Source of the DNA: Rhodoferax lithotrophicus
GTDB lineage: Bacteria > Pseudomonadota > Gammaproteobacteria > Burkholderiales > Burkholderiaceae_C
Direction: 5' to 3'
Length of the DNA: 64,000 nucleotides
Assembly: GCF_019973615.1 (NCBI RefSeq)
Contig: NZ_AP024238.1
Location: 1,240,001 to 1,304,000, forward strand
Positions 29,147-39,196 of this stretch are shown in pieces; within the stretch, counting starts at the first letter, position 1, and each line of letters opens with the position of its first letter. Under the pieces are notes generated by a model that had not been told where the DNA came from, made no database searches, and worked only from the letters and a program-made list of their open reading frames with translations. The translations under genes were made by a program, and so were the position numbers.

Positions 29147-29827
29147 ATGACGCAGTCCAGGCAAGTGCAGGCGGTGCTGTTTGACTTGGACGGTACGTTG
29201 ATTGACAGTGCACCCGATTTGGCCACCGCTGCCAACACCATGCGGGTGGCGCGCGGATTATCTTCTTTGCCTTTGGCGCAATACCGACCCATGGCCGGTG
29301 CAGGCGCAAGAGGCATGCTGGGCATTGCTTTTGGTTTGACCCCTGAAAATACTGATTTCAACGTCTTGCGAGAAGAATTTTTTTGCAACTATGAACGTTG
29401 CATGACGCAAAACACCCACATCTTTGAGGGTGTACCGGAGATGTTGACCACTCTGTCTGGGCAAGGTTTGAAGTGGGGTGTGGTTACCAACAAGTCAGAG
29501 CGCTTTACCTTGCCGCTGACCCGATCCATGCCGTTGTTCGATACAGCCTCCGCCATTGTGAGCGGCGACACCACGCCACATGCCAAACCGCATCCCGAGC
29601 CCTTGCTGGAAGCGGCACGCAGATTGGGCGTGCCGCCACAGTATTGTGTTTATGTGGGAGATGACGAACGCGACATCGTTGCCGGTCTGGCCGCTGGTAT
29701 GGCCACGGTGGCTGTGACCTATGGCTACCTTGGAACACAGGCCGATACCACCCGTTGGGGGGCTCACGCCACAATTAATTGTGTGAATGAGTTGTTGCCC
29801 CTCTTGCAATTGGCCGCCTCGGCCTAA
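29147..29827 (+). CDS. gph: Phosphoglycolate phosphatase (HAD family)
   Basis: HAD hydrolase that removes 2-phosphoglycolate. The start at 29147 (MTQSRQVQAVLFD) yields 226 residues; an upstream in-frame start would overlap ubiG. Motifs: catalytic FDLDGTLIDSAPD, VVTNKS, and KPHPEPLLEA...VGDDERDI. Directly downstream of ubiG and just before ssrA. Confidence 0.92.
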   Translation: MTQSRQVQAVLFDLDGTLIDSAPDLATAANTMRVARGLSSLPLAQYRPMAGAGARGMLGIAFGLTPENTDFNVLREEFFCNYERCMTQNTHIFEGVPEMLTTLSGQGLKWGVVTNKSERFTLPLTRSMPLFDTASAIVSGDTTPHAKPHPEPLLEAARRLGVPPQYCVYVGDDERDIVAGLAAGMATVAVTYGYLGTQADTTRWGAHATINCVNELLPLLQLAASA

Positions 29828-29839
29828 AATACGAGTTCA

Positions 29840-30216
29840 GGGGCTGCACTGGTTTCGACGTGGATTCGGACGCGCAGCAGGGCATGTCGAGCTGAATGCG
29901 CTCGTAAAACAGATTCAAACAAACTAACTGCAAACGACGAACGTTTCGCACTCGCTGCTTAATCGCACGTGAGCCTCACAACAGTCAGCCGATCGGCTGG
30001 GCAAGGGTAGCGCAAGCTGTCCAGGCTGTGGGGTAATTTTATTCGGCTGGGCCTGCCTTGGGTGACTTAGGGTAGGTTGAGAAAATAGGTTACTGGTGAT
30101 TTGCATAGCGTGCCACTGCGCGATGTGAAAAACGAGATCCAAATCAGATGGCTACACATGTAGAACTGTTCGAAGAAGGTTTGCGGACGGGGGTTCAAAT
30201 CCCCCCAGCTCCACCA
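29840..30216 (+). ncRNA. ssrA: Transfer-messenger RNA (tmRNA)
   Basis: The 377-nt RNA begins GGGGCTG and ends CAGCTCC-A-CCA, forming the tRNA-like acceptor; GGTTCAAATCC is the T-arm. The resume frame at 29930-29962 reads GCA AAC GAC GAA CGT TTC GCA CTC GCT GCT TAA, tag ANDERFALAA, as in Burkholderiales. It rescues stalled ribosomes with SmpB (not in window). Confidence 0.97.
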
Positions 30217-30223
30217 TACATAG

Positions 30224-30254
30224 AAAGCCCAACTATTTCAGTTGGGCTTTTTTT
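30224..30254 (+). terminator. Terminator of ssrA
   Basis: AAAGCCCAACT / AGTTGGGCTTT with T-run, 8 bp after the tmRNA end. Confidence 0.88.
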
Positions 30255-30455
30255 CGTCTGCACCTGCGTGTTTTTGTTGGTTACAGAGGGTATGAGTTGC
30301 CAAAACTTCCAAAAAAACTGCCTGTGTAGGGGCGTACTACGGTCGTAAACAGCACTGCACATTGATGCCGAGCGTGATTTGCATCCCTGTCCTGCTTTGG
30401 GCAAGGATGGTATCCATCTTCTCCACACTTTGGCTTGTTTTGTACCGTGAGAGAT

Positions 30456-31496
30456 TTATTCAAATGTCTCAAATGTCTCGATCAGCTGGTTTTGAAAGAT
30501 TTGCTTGGCAGATGCATCGATGAAGCTGGCCTCAAAGCTGTTGCAGGCCAGCTGGTAAGCCTGCTGCGCCGTCAGCCCCAAAGCAGCAAAGGTCTGGGTG
30601 AAGTTGTCGTTCATGTAGCCACCAAAATACGCCGGGTCATCGGAGTTGACGGTGGCCATCAGCCCGGCCTCCAGCATGGCCCCCAGGTTGTGCTGGGCCA
30701 GCGTGGGGAACACACGCAGCTTCAGGTTGGACCGCGGGCACACCGTCAGCGGAATCTTGTCTTGCCGCAGCCGGGCCACCAGGGCCGGGTCTTTCATGGC
30801 TTGTACACCATGGTCAATACGCTCCACTTTCAGGATATCCAACGCGCTCCAGATGTAGGCTGGCGGACCTTCTTCACCTGCGTGTGCCACCAGCCTGAAA
30901 CCCAGCGCGCGGGCTTTGGCAAAGACCTTGGCAAATTTTTCTGGCGGATGACCGAGTTCGCTGGAGGCCAGGCCAATGCCGACCAGTTTGTCGCGCAGGG
31001 GCAGGGCTTGCTCCAGTGCCTCAAATGCTTCGACCTCGCTCAGGTGGCGTAAAAAGCACAAAATCAGACTGGCACTCAAGCCCAGTTGCTGTTGTGCATC
31101 CACACACGCACGGTGCAGGCCGTTGATGACTACGTCCGTGTTCAAACCGTGGCCGGTGTGGGTTTGGGTATCGAAAAAAATCTCTGTATGTCGTACGTTG
31201 TCTGCGGCGGCGCGTTTCAGATAGGCCCAGGTCATGTCGTAGAAGTCTTGCTCGGTACGCAATACCAGGGTGCCTTGGTGGTAGATGTCCAAAAATTCCT
31301 GCAAGTTGTTGAACACATAGGCTTGGCGCAACGACTCCACATCAGGGTAAGGCACGCTCAGGCCGTTGCGCTTGGCCAGGGCAAACATCAGCTCGGGCTC
31401 CAGCGAGCCCTCAATGTGCATGTGCAACTCGGCTTTGGGCATACGCTGCAACAGTGCGGGCAAGCGATCTGCGGCAATGGGTTTGATTTGGATCAT
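30456..31496 (-). CDS. Adenine deaminase (adenosine deaminase-like type)
   Basis: Amidohydrolase of 346 residues from the ATG at 31496 ([11 protein letters not shown]). Zinc ligands lie in [28 protein letters not shown] and [11 protein letters not shown]. The stretches [16 protein letters not shown] and [12 protein letters not shown] resemble the Pseudomonas-type adenine deaminase (EC 3.5.4.2) rather than true adenosine deaminase. It would convert adenine to hypoxanthine, feeding the XdhAB enzyme encoded 8 kb away. The adenine call is from recollection of family patterns; adenosine remains possible. Confidence 0.85.
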   Translation of the reverse strand: MIQIKPIAADRLPALLQRMPKAELHMHIEGSLEPELMFALAKRNGLSVPYPDVESLRQAYVFNNLQEFLDIYHQGTLVLRTEQDFYDMTWAYLKRAAADNVRHTEIFFDTQTHTGHGLNTDVVINGLHRACVDAQQQLGLSASLILCFLRHLSEVEAFEALEQALPLRDKLVGIGLASSELGHPPEKFAKVFAKARALGFRLVAHAGEEGPPAYIWSALDILKVERIDHGVQAMKDPALVARLRQDKIPLTVCPRSNLKLRVFPTLAQHNLGAMLEAGLMATVNSDDPAYFGGYMNDNFTQTFAALGLTAQQAYQLACNSFEASFIDASAKQIFQNQLIETFETFE

Positions 31497-31692
31497 GGAA
31501 TTGACTCTGGTAAATGGATTTTTCATTCTGCCATTTTTAACAGGCACAAAGTTTGTCTGTCACAACAATGTTCGACTGCTGCACAATCAGTTATTTCGTG
31601 ATCTATGCTGCGATAAGGGCCTTGTACTGCATCCCAAATCCGATGATCAAATGCACAAGTTATTACGTAACGAACCCTAAGGAATTGTTTGC

Positions 31693-32517
31693 ATGAACCC
31701 ATCCAGCTTGATTGGGATTGTGGCCAGCATTTTGCTAATGGTGGTTATTTTGGCTTTTTCAGCCGATAACCCGCAGCTGTATCTGGATTGGCCCAGTCTG
31801 GCCATTGTCCTGGGTGGCACCGTGGCGGCCACTTTTCTGAGCTATCCACTCAGGGACGTGGTACGCATCTTTGGATTGTTTCGCACGGTCTTGCGCGACG
31901 AGCATATCGACATCCAGAGTGATATCAATGAGTTGGTGCAAATTGCCAAAATCTGGGTCACAGGCGATTCACACGCGGTGGAGCAGGCCCTCACCGAGGT
32001 CACCAATCCGTTTTTGCGCACTGGTGTGCAGTTGATCATTGACCGCATCCCGGAACAAGATATTCTGGATTTGCTGCAATGGCGCATTTCTCGACTACGC
32101 ACCCGTGAAGCAGCCGAGGCGCAACTGTTTCGCTTGATGGCCAATTACGCCCCGGCCTTTGGCATGCTGGGCACGCTGGTTGGCTTGATCAATGTCATGG
32201 GCAATATGGGGAACGGCGACATGCCAGCCTTTGGTCAGAATCTGGCCATGGCCCTGATGACCACGCTGTATGGCATTTTGTTGTCCAACTTGCTGTTCCG
32301 GCCGGTGGCAGTGAAACTGGAGCGCCGCACCGAGCAGCGCTTGATTCTGATGAACATGGTGTTGCAGGGTATTTCCATGATGTGCGCCAAGAGCAGCCCT
32401 GGCTTGATGCGGGAAACCTTGAAGTCTTTTGTGGCACATTACGAGGACGAGATTTTTGACGGCGCAGTGGGTCAAGCCGAGCATGCAGAACACACCGAAT
32501 CGTCGACCAGGAAGTAA
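31693..32517 (+). CDS. motA: Flagellar stator protein MotA/PomA type
   Basis: Ion-channel subunit of a flagellar stator, 274 residues, with helices near 5-25, 30-50, 150-175 and 185-205. The conserved motif YAPAFGMLGTLVGLINVM and the loop before LLFRPVAVKLERR identify the MotA/PomA family. It is followed immediately (stop then ATG) by motB. No other flagellar gene is nearby. Whether it conducts H+ or Na+ cannot be read with certainty. Confidence 0.9.
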   Translation: MNPSSLIGIVASILLMVVILAFSADNPQLYLDWPSLAIVLGGTVAATFLSYPLRDVVRIFGLFRTVLRDEHIDIQSDINELVQIAKIWVTGDSHAVEQALTEVTNPFLRTGVQLIIDRIPEQDILDLLQWRISRLRTREAAEAQLFRLMANYAPAFGMLGTLVGLINVMGNMGNGDMPAFGQNLAMALMTTLYGILLSNLLFRPVAVKLERRTEQRLILMNMVLQGISMMCAKSSPGLMRETLKSFVAHYEDEIFDGAVGQAEHAEHTESSTRK

Positions 32518-33315
32518 GTGATGCCCAGCAAACTTGGCTACAGCGATTACAGAAAGGCTTGGAATCCCAGCTTGGCTGATTTGCTGGCAGCACGTGCCAT
32601 GGTCAAAAAAAGAAGCCTTCATGAGGGGCGGCACGCGCATGGGGAGCAAGAGTCCAACAAAAGCACCAGTGCCATCGAAGAAAATAGCTGGCTGCTGTCG
32701 TATCTGGATGTCATGACCCTGCTGCTGGTCATGACGGTGGTGATGCTGGCTTTGAGTGAGCCGATCAAACCCAAAAAGACAGTGGCATCAGCGCCTGCCA
32801 CACCCAACACGCAGCCTGTACCTGCTTCTGCGTCGATCAATCCCAAGATCAATATTGCTCCGCCTTTGCTCCCTAAAAGCCCGTTTCGGCATTTGCCTAT
32901 TGGTGAATTGGGGGCAGAGGTTGAAGTGATCGAGAGCGACAACAGCATGCGTTTTCGTATCCGCAATGAGTTGCTGTTTGCCTCAGGTGATGCCAACCTG
33001 ACCGCCGAAGGCTTGCAACTGCTTGACACCTTGCTGCCAACCTTCACGATGGCGACGGGCTACAACATTGCGGTGCAAGGGCACGCCGACAATAGCCCCA
33101 TCAACACCATCAGGTATCCGTCCAACTGGGAGTTGGCAGCAGGGCGGGCGGCCAGTGTGGCACGTCACCTTCAAGGTCGTGGTATTGAGCCAGCGCGTTT
33201 GAGTGCCACGGGTTATGCGGATACCCGGCCCATTGCATCCAATAACACGCTGCAAGGCAAGCAAGCCAACCGGCGGGTCGAGTTGATACTGGAGCTGCCG
33301 CGCCAGGACAATTAA
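32518..33315 (+). CDS. motB: Flagellar stator protein MotB
   Basis: The partner of motA, 265 residues. A cytoplasmic N-terminus of ~55 residues precedes the single helix SWLLSYLDVMTLLLVMTVV, which carries the ion-binding Asp63. After a Pro/Ala linker comes an OmpA-like peptidoglycan-binding domain: VQGHADNSPIN, NWELAAGRAASVARHL, RLSATGYADTRPI and NRRVELIL. It starts directly after the motA stop. Confidence 0.92.
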   Translation: MMPSKLGYSDYRKAWNPSLADLLAARAMVKKRSLHEGRHAHGEQESNKSTSAIEENSWLLSYLDVMTLLLVMTVVMLALSEPIKPKKTVASAPATPNTQPVPASASINPKINIAPPLLPKSPFRHLPIGELGAEVEVIESDNSMRFRIRNELLFASGDANLTAEGLQLLDTLLPTFTMATGYNIAVQGHADNSPINTIRYPSNWELAAGRAASVARHLQGRGIEPARLSATGYADTRPIASNNTLQGKQANRRVELILELPRQDN

Positions 33316-33347
33316 AAAAAAGAAACCGCCCGGAGGCGGCTTCTTTT
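33313..33347 (-). terminator. Shared terminator between motB and the BMP lipoprotein gene
   Basis: GAAACCGCC / GGCGGCTTC with a CGGA loop, flanked by A-tract and T-tract, so it can serve both convergent transcripts. Confidence 0.85.
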
Positions 33348-33362
33348 GGAGTCAGCCAAGGA

Positions 33363-34526
33363 TTACTTGCTGCCTGGAACTTTGCCTTCAACACCCTTGA
33401 CGAAGAAGTTCAGCCCACCCAGGAACTGGTCGTCTGCTACAGTGTCCTTGGCCACTTGCACCTTGCCAGTGTTGTCGGTAATGGGACCTTTCCAGATGGC
33501 AAAGCTGCCGTCGGTCAGACCTTTTTTGATTTCGTCAATTTTGGCTTTGGTTTCTGCAGGCACGTCTTCAGCGATGGACACGATGTCAATGGCACCTTCT
33601 TTCACGCCCCACCAGGAGTGAGCACCTGCACCAGCCTTCCAGCTGCCATCAAGTGCTTCTTTGGTGGCCTTGATGTAGTACGGACCCCAATTGATGACGC
33701 TGGATGCCAAGTGCGCTTTGGGGCCGTAGGAGGTCATGTCAGAGTCCCAACCGAAGGCACGTTTACCCTTGGCTTCAGCGGTTTTAAGCACAGCGGGAGA
33801 GTCGGTGTTCTGGAACAGCACGTCTGCGCCACCGTTGATCAGGCTGGTGGCTGCTTCGGTTTCTTTCGGTGGGTCAAACCAGCCATTCACCCAGACCACT
33901 TTGGTCTTGATTTTGGGGTTGCTGGACTGGGCACCCAGGGTGAACGCGTTGATATTGCGCACCACTTCAGGAATTGGGATGGAGGCCACTACGCCGAGTG
34001 TGTTGCTCTTGGTCATCTTGCCGGCAATTACACCTGCCATGTACGCGCCTTCGTAGGTACGGCTGTCGTAGGTGCGCATGTTGTCAGCTTGTTTGTAGCC
34101 GGTGGCATGCTCAAACTTGATGCCAGCGTTGTCTGCAGCCACTTTGAGCATGGGTTCCATGTAGCCAAAAGTGGTGCCAAAAATCAGCTTGTTGCCCTGG
34201 CCTGCCATGTCACGCAGCACGCGTTCGGCATCAGCGGACTCGGGAACATTTTCAACAAACGAGGTGACAATTTTGTCACCAAATTCTTTTTCAAGTGCCT
34301 TGCGACCATTGTCATGGGCAAAAGTCCAACCACCATCACCCACTGGGCCCACATAGGCAAAGGCAATTTTCAAAGGTTCTGGCTTGGGCGCTGGCGCTGA
34401 AGCCACCGGTGCGGGAGCTGGCGCAGGTGCGGGCTCTTCTTTTTTACCGCAGCCTACCAGCGCAGCCGAAGCCACGGCAGTCAGGGCGGCTGCTTTGAGC
34501 AGCGTACGTTTTTGCAAATCAGTCAT
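33363..34526 (-). CDS. BMP-family ABC transporter substrate-binding lipoprotein (purine/nucleoside type)
   Basis: Binding protein of 387 residues. The signal ends at lipobox ALVGC (Cys near 26), followed by a charged Ala/Pro linker. The domain begins PLKIAFAYVGPVGDGGWTFAHDNGRKALEKEFG, the Med/BMP family start. It is last in a minus-strand operon with two permeases and a double ATPase. BMP proteins carry nucleosides or purine bases; divergent xdhAB genes support a purine here. Confidence 0.9.
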   Translation of the reverse strand: MTDLQKRTLLKAAALTAVASAALVGCGKKEEPAPAPAPAPVASAPAPKPEPLKIAFAYVGPVGDGGWTFAHDNGRKALEKEFGDKIVTSFVENVPESADAERVLRDMAGQGNKLIFGTTFGYMEPMLKVAADNAGIKFEHATGYKQADNMRTYDSRTYEGAYMAGVIAGKMTKSNTLGVVASIPIPEVVRNINAFTLGAQSSNPKIKTKVVWVNGWFDPPKETEAATSLINGGADVLFQNTDSPAVLKTAEAKGKRAFGWDSDMTSYGPKAHLASSVINWGPYYIKATKEALDGSWKAGAGAHSWWGVKEGAIDIVSIAEDVPAETKAKIDEIKKGLTDGSFAIWKGPITDNTGKVQVAKDTVADDQFLGGLNFFVKGVEGKVPGSK

Positions 34527-34588
34527 TTAAGATCCTTATCAGGCAAGCGGGTTGAACAACGAGAAAATAAGATTATGAACCTGAAAAA

Positions 34589-35509
34589 TCAGGCTCCTGG
34601 GTAAAACGGCTTACCCAGACTGGTGGGCATGTTGACGCGAATCCACTGCGGATTACGCGAGATCAGTGCCAGAACAACAATGGTAGCGACGTAGGGCAAC
34701 ATACTCAAAAACTGGCTGGGCACATCGACTCCGATACTTTGCAGGTGAAACTGCAACATGGTGACACCGCCAAACAAATAAGCCCCCAACAACACACGGG
34801 CTGGCCGCCAAGTGGCAAAAGTCGTCAATGCCAAGGCAATCCAGCCCTTGCCCGCCACCATGCCCTCGACCCACAGCGGGGTGTAAATCACCGACAAATA
34901 AGCCCCGGCCAGGCCACACAACGCGCCCCCCGCCACCACCGCTAACAAACGGATACGCCGCACCGGGTAACCCAGGGCATGGGCCGACTCAGGGCTTTCG
35001 CCCACACTGCGCATCACCAACCCACTGCGGGTGCGGTACATGAACCAGATCAGCGCCAGAGCCAGCAACACGGTGATGTACACCAGAGGGTGATGCCGGA
35101 ACAAGGCCGGGCCAATCCAGGGAATATCGGCCAGGCCAGGGATGGCATAACTGGCACGCTCGGGAATTTTGGCCTGCACAAAGCTTGTTCCCACAAAAGC
35201 CGAGAAGCCGGTACCAAACAGGGTCAGCGCCAGCCCGGTGGCGTACTGATTGGTATTGAGCCAGATCACTAGCAGGCCAAAAATGCCCGCCAGCACCGCC
35301 CCGATGGCCATGCCCGCCGCAAAACCCAGCCAGTCATTGCCAGTAGTGACCACGGTGGCAAAACCAGCAATGGCGGCACACAGCATCATGCCTTCGGCCC
35401 CCAGGTTGACGATGCCCACTTTTTCGTTGATCAACAGGCCCAGCGAGGCAATGGCCAGAACCGTGCCCGCATTCAGCGTGGCCGCCAACAACAGCGCGTA
35501 AGATTCCAT
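34589..35509 (-). CDS. ABC transporter permease, BMP/purine type (second permease)
   Basis: Inner-membrane permease of 306 residues. The ATG at 35509 overlaps the TGA of the previous permease as ATGA, which fixes the start. Features: INEKVGIVNLGAEGMMLCAA near the N-terminus and about eight to nine hydrophobic segments. Works with the neighbouring permease as a heterodimer. Confidence 0.9.
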   Translation of the reverse strand: MESYALLLAATLNAGTVLAIASLGLLINEKVGIVNLGAEGMMLCAAIAGFATVVTTGNDWLGFAAGMAIGAVLAGIFGLLVIWLNTNQYATGLALTLFGTGFSAFVGTSFVQAKIPERASYAIPGLADIPWIGPALFRHHPLVYITVLLALALIWFMYRTRSGLVMRSVGESPESAHALGYPVRRIRLLAVVAGGALCGLAGAYLSVIYTPLWVEGMVAGKGWIALALTTFATWRPARVLLGAYLFGGVTMLQFHLQSIGVDVPSQFLSMLPYVATIVVLALISRNPQWIRVNMPTSLGKPFYPGA

Positions 35510-36576
35510 CACCGAGCTCCCGTCTTTTGCCACTTCAGGCGGTAATTCACCAGCGTGTCACACGCCAGCAGACTGAACAACAACAAACCCTGGAACACGC
35601 CGGTGAGTGACTTGGTCAGCCCCAGGCGAGACTGGGCCATTTCCCCACCAATATAAAACATGCTCATCAGGATGGCCGAAAACACCATGCCCACCGGGTG
35701 CAAGCGCCCGACATAGGCGACGATGATGGCGGCAAACCCATACCCTGCGGGCACATAGATGGTGAGCTGACCAATCGGCCCAGCCACCTCCAGTGCACCC
35801 GCCAAACCCGCTGCGCCGCCAGACAACAGCAGCGCCAGCCACAAGGCTTTGCGGGAAGAAAACCCGGCGTAACGTGCCGCAGCCGGTGCCAGCCCTCCCA
35901 CTTGCAAGGCAAAACCAGCCCGCGTGCGGAACAAGAAAACCCACAAACCAGCCACACTGGCCAGCGCCAGCAAAACCCCGATGCTGACGCGCGAGCCGTC
36001 AAACAAACGCGGAATGCGGGTCACCGCCTCAAAGGTTTTGGTCTGCGGAAAGTTGAAGCCCATCGGGTCTTTCCAGGGGCCGCCCACAAGGTAACTCAGC
36101 ACTTGCACCGCCACGTAGACCAGCATCAAACTCACCAGAATTTCATTGGCATGAAAGCGGTCGCGCAGCAGCGCAGTCAGGCTGGCCCACAGCATGCCGC
36201 CCAGTACCCCGGCCAGCAGAATTGGCAGCACGATCCAGCGGCTGGTGTGCGCGTCGGCCAGCAAGGCCACGCCACCGGCAAAAATGGCACCAATGATGTA
36301 CTGCCCCTCGGCACCAATGTTCCACACATTGGATCGGAAACACAGTGCCAAACCCAATGCAATGATCAGCAGGGGGGTGGCCTTGACCATCAACTCACCC
36401 AGCGAATAGGCGTTGTGAATCGGTTGCCAGAAAAACATCTCCAGACCCTTGAGGGGGTCTTTGCCCAAGGCGATGAACATCAGCGTGCCGATGATCACCG
36501 TGATCAACAAGGCGAGCAGGGGTGAGGCATAAGTCCAGACTCTGGACGGTTCGGGGCGTGCTTCAAGCTTGAACAT
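35509..36576 (-). CDS. ABC transporter permease, BMP/purine type (first permease)
   Basis: Permease of 355 residues starting at 36576 (MFKLEARPEPSRVWTYASP), overlapping the end of the ATPase gene by 14 bp. SNVWNIGAEGQYIIGAIFAGG and AGLAGALEVAG are family motifs of this nucleoside-type permease group. Tight overlaps on both sides show one operon. Confidence 0.9.
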   Translation of the reverse strand: MFKLEARPEPSRVWTYASPLLALLITVIIGTLMFIALGKDPLKGLEMFFWQPIHNAYSLGELMVKATPLLIIALGLALCFRSNVWNIGAEGQYIIGAIFAGGVALLADAHTSRWIVLPILLAGVLGGMLWASLTALLRDRFHANEILVSLMLVYVAVQVLSYLVGGPWKDPMGFNFPQTKTFEAVTRIPRLFDGSRVSIGVLLALASVAGLWVFLFRTRAGFALQVGGLAPAAARYAGFSSRKALWLALLLSGGAAGLAGALEVAGPIGQLTIYVPAGYGFAAIIVAYVGRLHPVGMVFSAILMSMFYIGGEMAQSRLGLTKSLTGVFQGLLLFSLLACDTLVNYRLKWQKTGAR

Positions 36577-38155
36577 GCTGCCCCCCTTGAGTGTCCGTTG
36601 AGGTAGCGCTGGCTTGTTCCATCTCGGCCAGGTGTTCCTGCACTTCGTTGCTCCACAGTCCACTCATCCACTCGCCAATTTTTTCAATTGTTGCCTCCGC
36701 CACCGGGATCGAGGGCGACAACTGACCGCGTGAAATCACGTGAAGGCGGTCACTCACCTCAAACAATTCGTCCAGCTCTTCGCTGACGACCAGCACGGCA
36801 CAACCGGCATCACGCAAGGCCAGAATTTCGCCCCGGATTTGTGCGGATGCACCCACATCCACCCCCCAGGTGGGCTGGGACACAATGAACAGCTTGGGGT
36901 TGGCGTCCATTTCGCGCCCAACAATAAATTTCTGCAAGTTCCCCCCTGAGAGCGATCTGGCCAATGAGCGTGGCCCACCGGCCTTGACCTGAAAGCGCGC
37001 GATGATGTCTGCTGCATGACGCTCCAAAGATTTGACCTGTATCCAGCCACCACCCCATTGGGGATAGGCAATGGATTCCTGACGTGTCAGCAGCAGGTTT
37101 TGCGCCAGCGAAAGTGTCGGTACCGCCCCGCGGCCCAAGCGTTCTTCCGGCACAAAATGCAGGCCCAGCTTGCGCCGCTGCCCAGGGTGCAGGCGCGATA
37201 CATCGGTGTTGATCATGCGGATCGTGCCCGGCTTGGCTCGCACATCTTCGCCCGACAAGGCGCACAACAATTCCTTTTGGCCGTTGCCCGAGACCCCGGC
37301 AATACCCACCACCTCACCGGCACACACTTGCAGGCTGATGCCTTCAATGTCCACACCAAACTGGTCTTCACGCGGCAGGATCAGGTTACTCACTGCCAGC
37401 ACCGGCGCACCAGCTTTTTGCGGACGGTGGGTCAGCTGTGGTGGCTCAGCACCAATCATCAATTTCGACAAGGACGCATTACTTTCCTGCGACGGGTCAC
37501 ACACCCCGGTGACCTTGCCGCCGCGCAACACCGTGCAGGCGTTGCACAGCTCGCGGATTTCGTGCAGCTTGTGGCTGATGTACAAAATGCTGCAGCCCTC
37601 GCTGGCCAATTTTTTCAGCACCACAAACAGTTTTTCTACCGCCTGCGGGGTCAACACCGACGTGGGTTCGTCCAAAATCAGCAATTGCGGGTTGGTCAGC
37701 AAGGCACGGATGATCTCCACCCGCTGCATCTCTCCCACACTTAAAGTGTGCACCGGGCGCGCCGGGTCAATGTCCAGACCGTATTCCGTGGCCTTGGTCA
37801 CAATGCTTTGCGTCACCTGTGCCAGGCTCAGGCTTTTGTCCAGACCCAGCCACACGTTTTCGGCCACGGTGATGGTGTCAAACAGGCTGAAGTGCTGAAA
37901 CACCATGCTGATGCCCAAGGCCCGTGCCTCTTGCGGGTTTTGAATGTGCGCCACCTGGCCGTTGAACAGCACCGTGCCTTCGTCGGGTTTGACCGAGCCG
38001 TAGATGATTTTCATCAGCGTGGATTTGCCGGCACCGTTTTCGCCCAGCACCGCATGGGTCTGACCAGGCATCACGGTCAGGGATACCGCGCTGTTGGCCA
38101 CCACGCTGGGGTAGCGCTTGGTGATGCCGGAGAGTTGAAGTCTGGGTGTACTCAT
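36563..38155 (-). CDS. ABC transporter double ATP-binding protein, BMP/purine type
   Basis: Protein of 530 residues with two nucleotide-binding domains. Domain 1 has Walker A GENGAGKST, signature LSVGEMQRVEI and Walker B LLILDEPTSVL. Domain 2 has a degenerate Walker A (GVSGNGQKEL, without GKS/T) and signature LSGGNLQKFIVGRE, which is usual in this family. The ATG at 38155 overlaps the TGA of the LysR gene (ATGA), so the regulator and transporter are probably co-transcribed. Confidence 0.92.
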   Translation of the reverse strand: MSTPRLQLSGITKRYPSVVANSAVSLTVMPGQTHAVLGENGAGKSTLMKIIYGSVKPDEGTVLFNGQVAHIQNPQEARALGISMVFQHFSLFDTITVAENVWLGLDKSLSLAQVTQSIVTKATEYGLDIDPARPVHTLSVGEMQRVEIIRALLTNPQLLILDEPTSVLTPQAVEKLFVVLKKLASEGCSILYISHKLHEIRELCNACTVLRGGKVTGVCDPSQESNASLSKLMIGAEPPQLTHRPQKAGAPVLAVSNLILPREDQFGVDIEGISLQVCAGEVVGIAGVSGNGQKELLCALSGEDVRAKPGTIRMINTDVSRLHPGQRRKLGLHFVPEERLGRGAVPTLSLAQNLLLTRQESIAYPQWGGGWIQVKSLERHAADIIARFQVKAGGPRSLARSLSGGNLQKFIVGREMDANPKLFIVSQPTWGVDVGASAQIRGEILALRDAGCAVLVVSEELDELFEVSDRLHVISRGQLSPSIPVAEATIEKIGEWMSGLWSNEVQEHLAEMEQASATSTDTQGGQHVQA

Positions 38156-39102
38156 GCGGTTTGGATGATTTTTTCGTTTTTTAATGCAGCTGCCACGGAC
38201 TTGACCCGCTCGCGCAGCCACTTGGCTGACGTGGTGGTGTGGCTGCGTTCGTGCCAAAGCTGGTAATACATCATGCGTGGAAACTGGATCGGACAAGGCA
38301 GTATTTTCACCGGCAACACCTCCACGAACCGCTCGCAATATTGTCGCCCGGTGGTCAGCACAAGCAAGGTCGATGCCACCATGGCAGGGATCAACCCAAA
38401 ATACGGGCAACGTGCCGCAATGTGCCGCTGTAAACCTTGGCTGGCCAGATAGTCATCAATCACGCCTTTGGCACCTGGGTGCAGGGCTGCGGGTGCAATG
38501 TGATCCACCGCCAGCCAGGCCTCCTTGTCCCAGCCACGGCGCACCGCCGGGTGGTTGCTGGCCACCAGGCACACCACGTCATCACCAAACAGGCGGCCCA
38601 GATGCAGGTCTTGGGGTGGTGTGGCCCAGTTGCCAATCACCACATCCACATCCCCCTGCGCCAACTGGGTGCGGTAGTCTGAGGCGGCCGAGAGTGGGGA
38701 TATTTCCACATGGCACAGCGGAGCCAGCGTTTTGATTTGTGCCACCAGTTTGGGTAAAAAATGTGGATCCAGGTAATCGCTGGCGGCAATCCGAAAAGTG
38801 TGCTGGGCCTGCGTCGGGTCAAACCCGCGTGCGTCAGAAAACAGCACCTGGGCCGCCTGCAAAATACGCGCCGCCGGGTCGAGCATACGCAGCCCGGCCT
38901 CGGTGGGCACCATACTTGCACCGGAACGCACCAAAAGTGGGTCACCCGAGAATTCGCGCAACCGCTTGAGCGCGCTGCTCACCGCCGGCTGGTGCATGCC
39001 CAGACGGATGGCGGCTCTTGAAACGCTTCGTTCGGACAACACCGTGTGTAATACCTTGATCAAATGAATGTCAATGCTGCCGAAAACATCGCGCTCTTTC
39101 AT
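38152..39102 (-). CDS. LysR-family regulator of purine uptake/oxidation genes
   Basis: Regulator of 316 residues; wHTH near residues 8-65 (VLSERSVSRAAIRLGMHQPAVSSALKRLREF), effector domain after it. It is first in the transporter operon (4-bp ATGA overlap with the ATPase gene) and divergent from xdhA across ~95 bp. This position suggests control of both units, with a purine or related effector; the ligand is not known. Confidence 0.87.
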   Translation of the reverse strand: MKERDVFGSIDIHLIKVLHTVLSERSVSRAAIRLGMHQPAVSSALKRLREFSGDPLLVRSGASMVPTEAGLRMLDPAARILQAAQVLFSDARGFDPTQAQHTFRIAASDYLDPHFLPKLVAQIKTLAPLCHVEISPLSAASDYRTQLAQGDVDVVIGNWATPPQDLHLGRLFGDDVVCLVASNHPAVRRGWDKEAWLAVDHIAPAALHPGAKGVIDDYLASQGLQRHIAARCPYFGLIPAMVASTLLVLTTGRQYCERFVEVLPVKILPCPIQFPRMMYYQLWHERSHTTTSAKWLRERVKSVAAALKNEKIIQTA

Positions 39103-39196
39103 ACCCTTGATCCAATACCTGCCATATGCTTAGCCTTATGCTGCGGGGAAGTGTGTGTCTTACCCTTTGCTTTTATCGTGTTTCTGATTGCTGCCC

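Noticed and set aside
29840..30455. Genomic island at the 3' end of ssrA
   Set aside because: tmRNA genes are common integration sites, but here a normal terminator and the adenine deaminase gene follow, without duplicate ssrA end or integrase.
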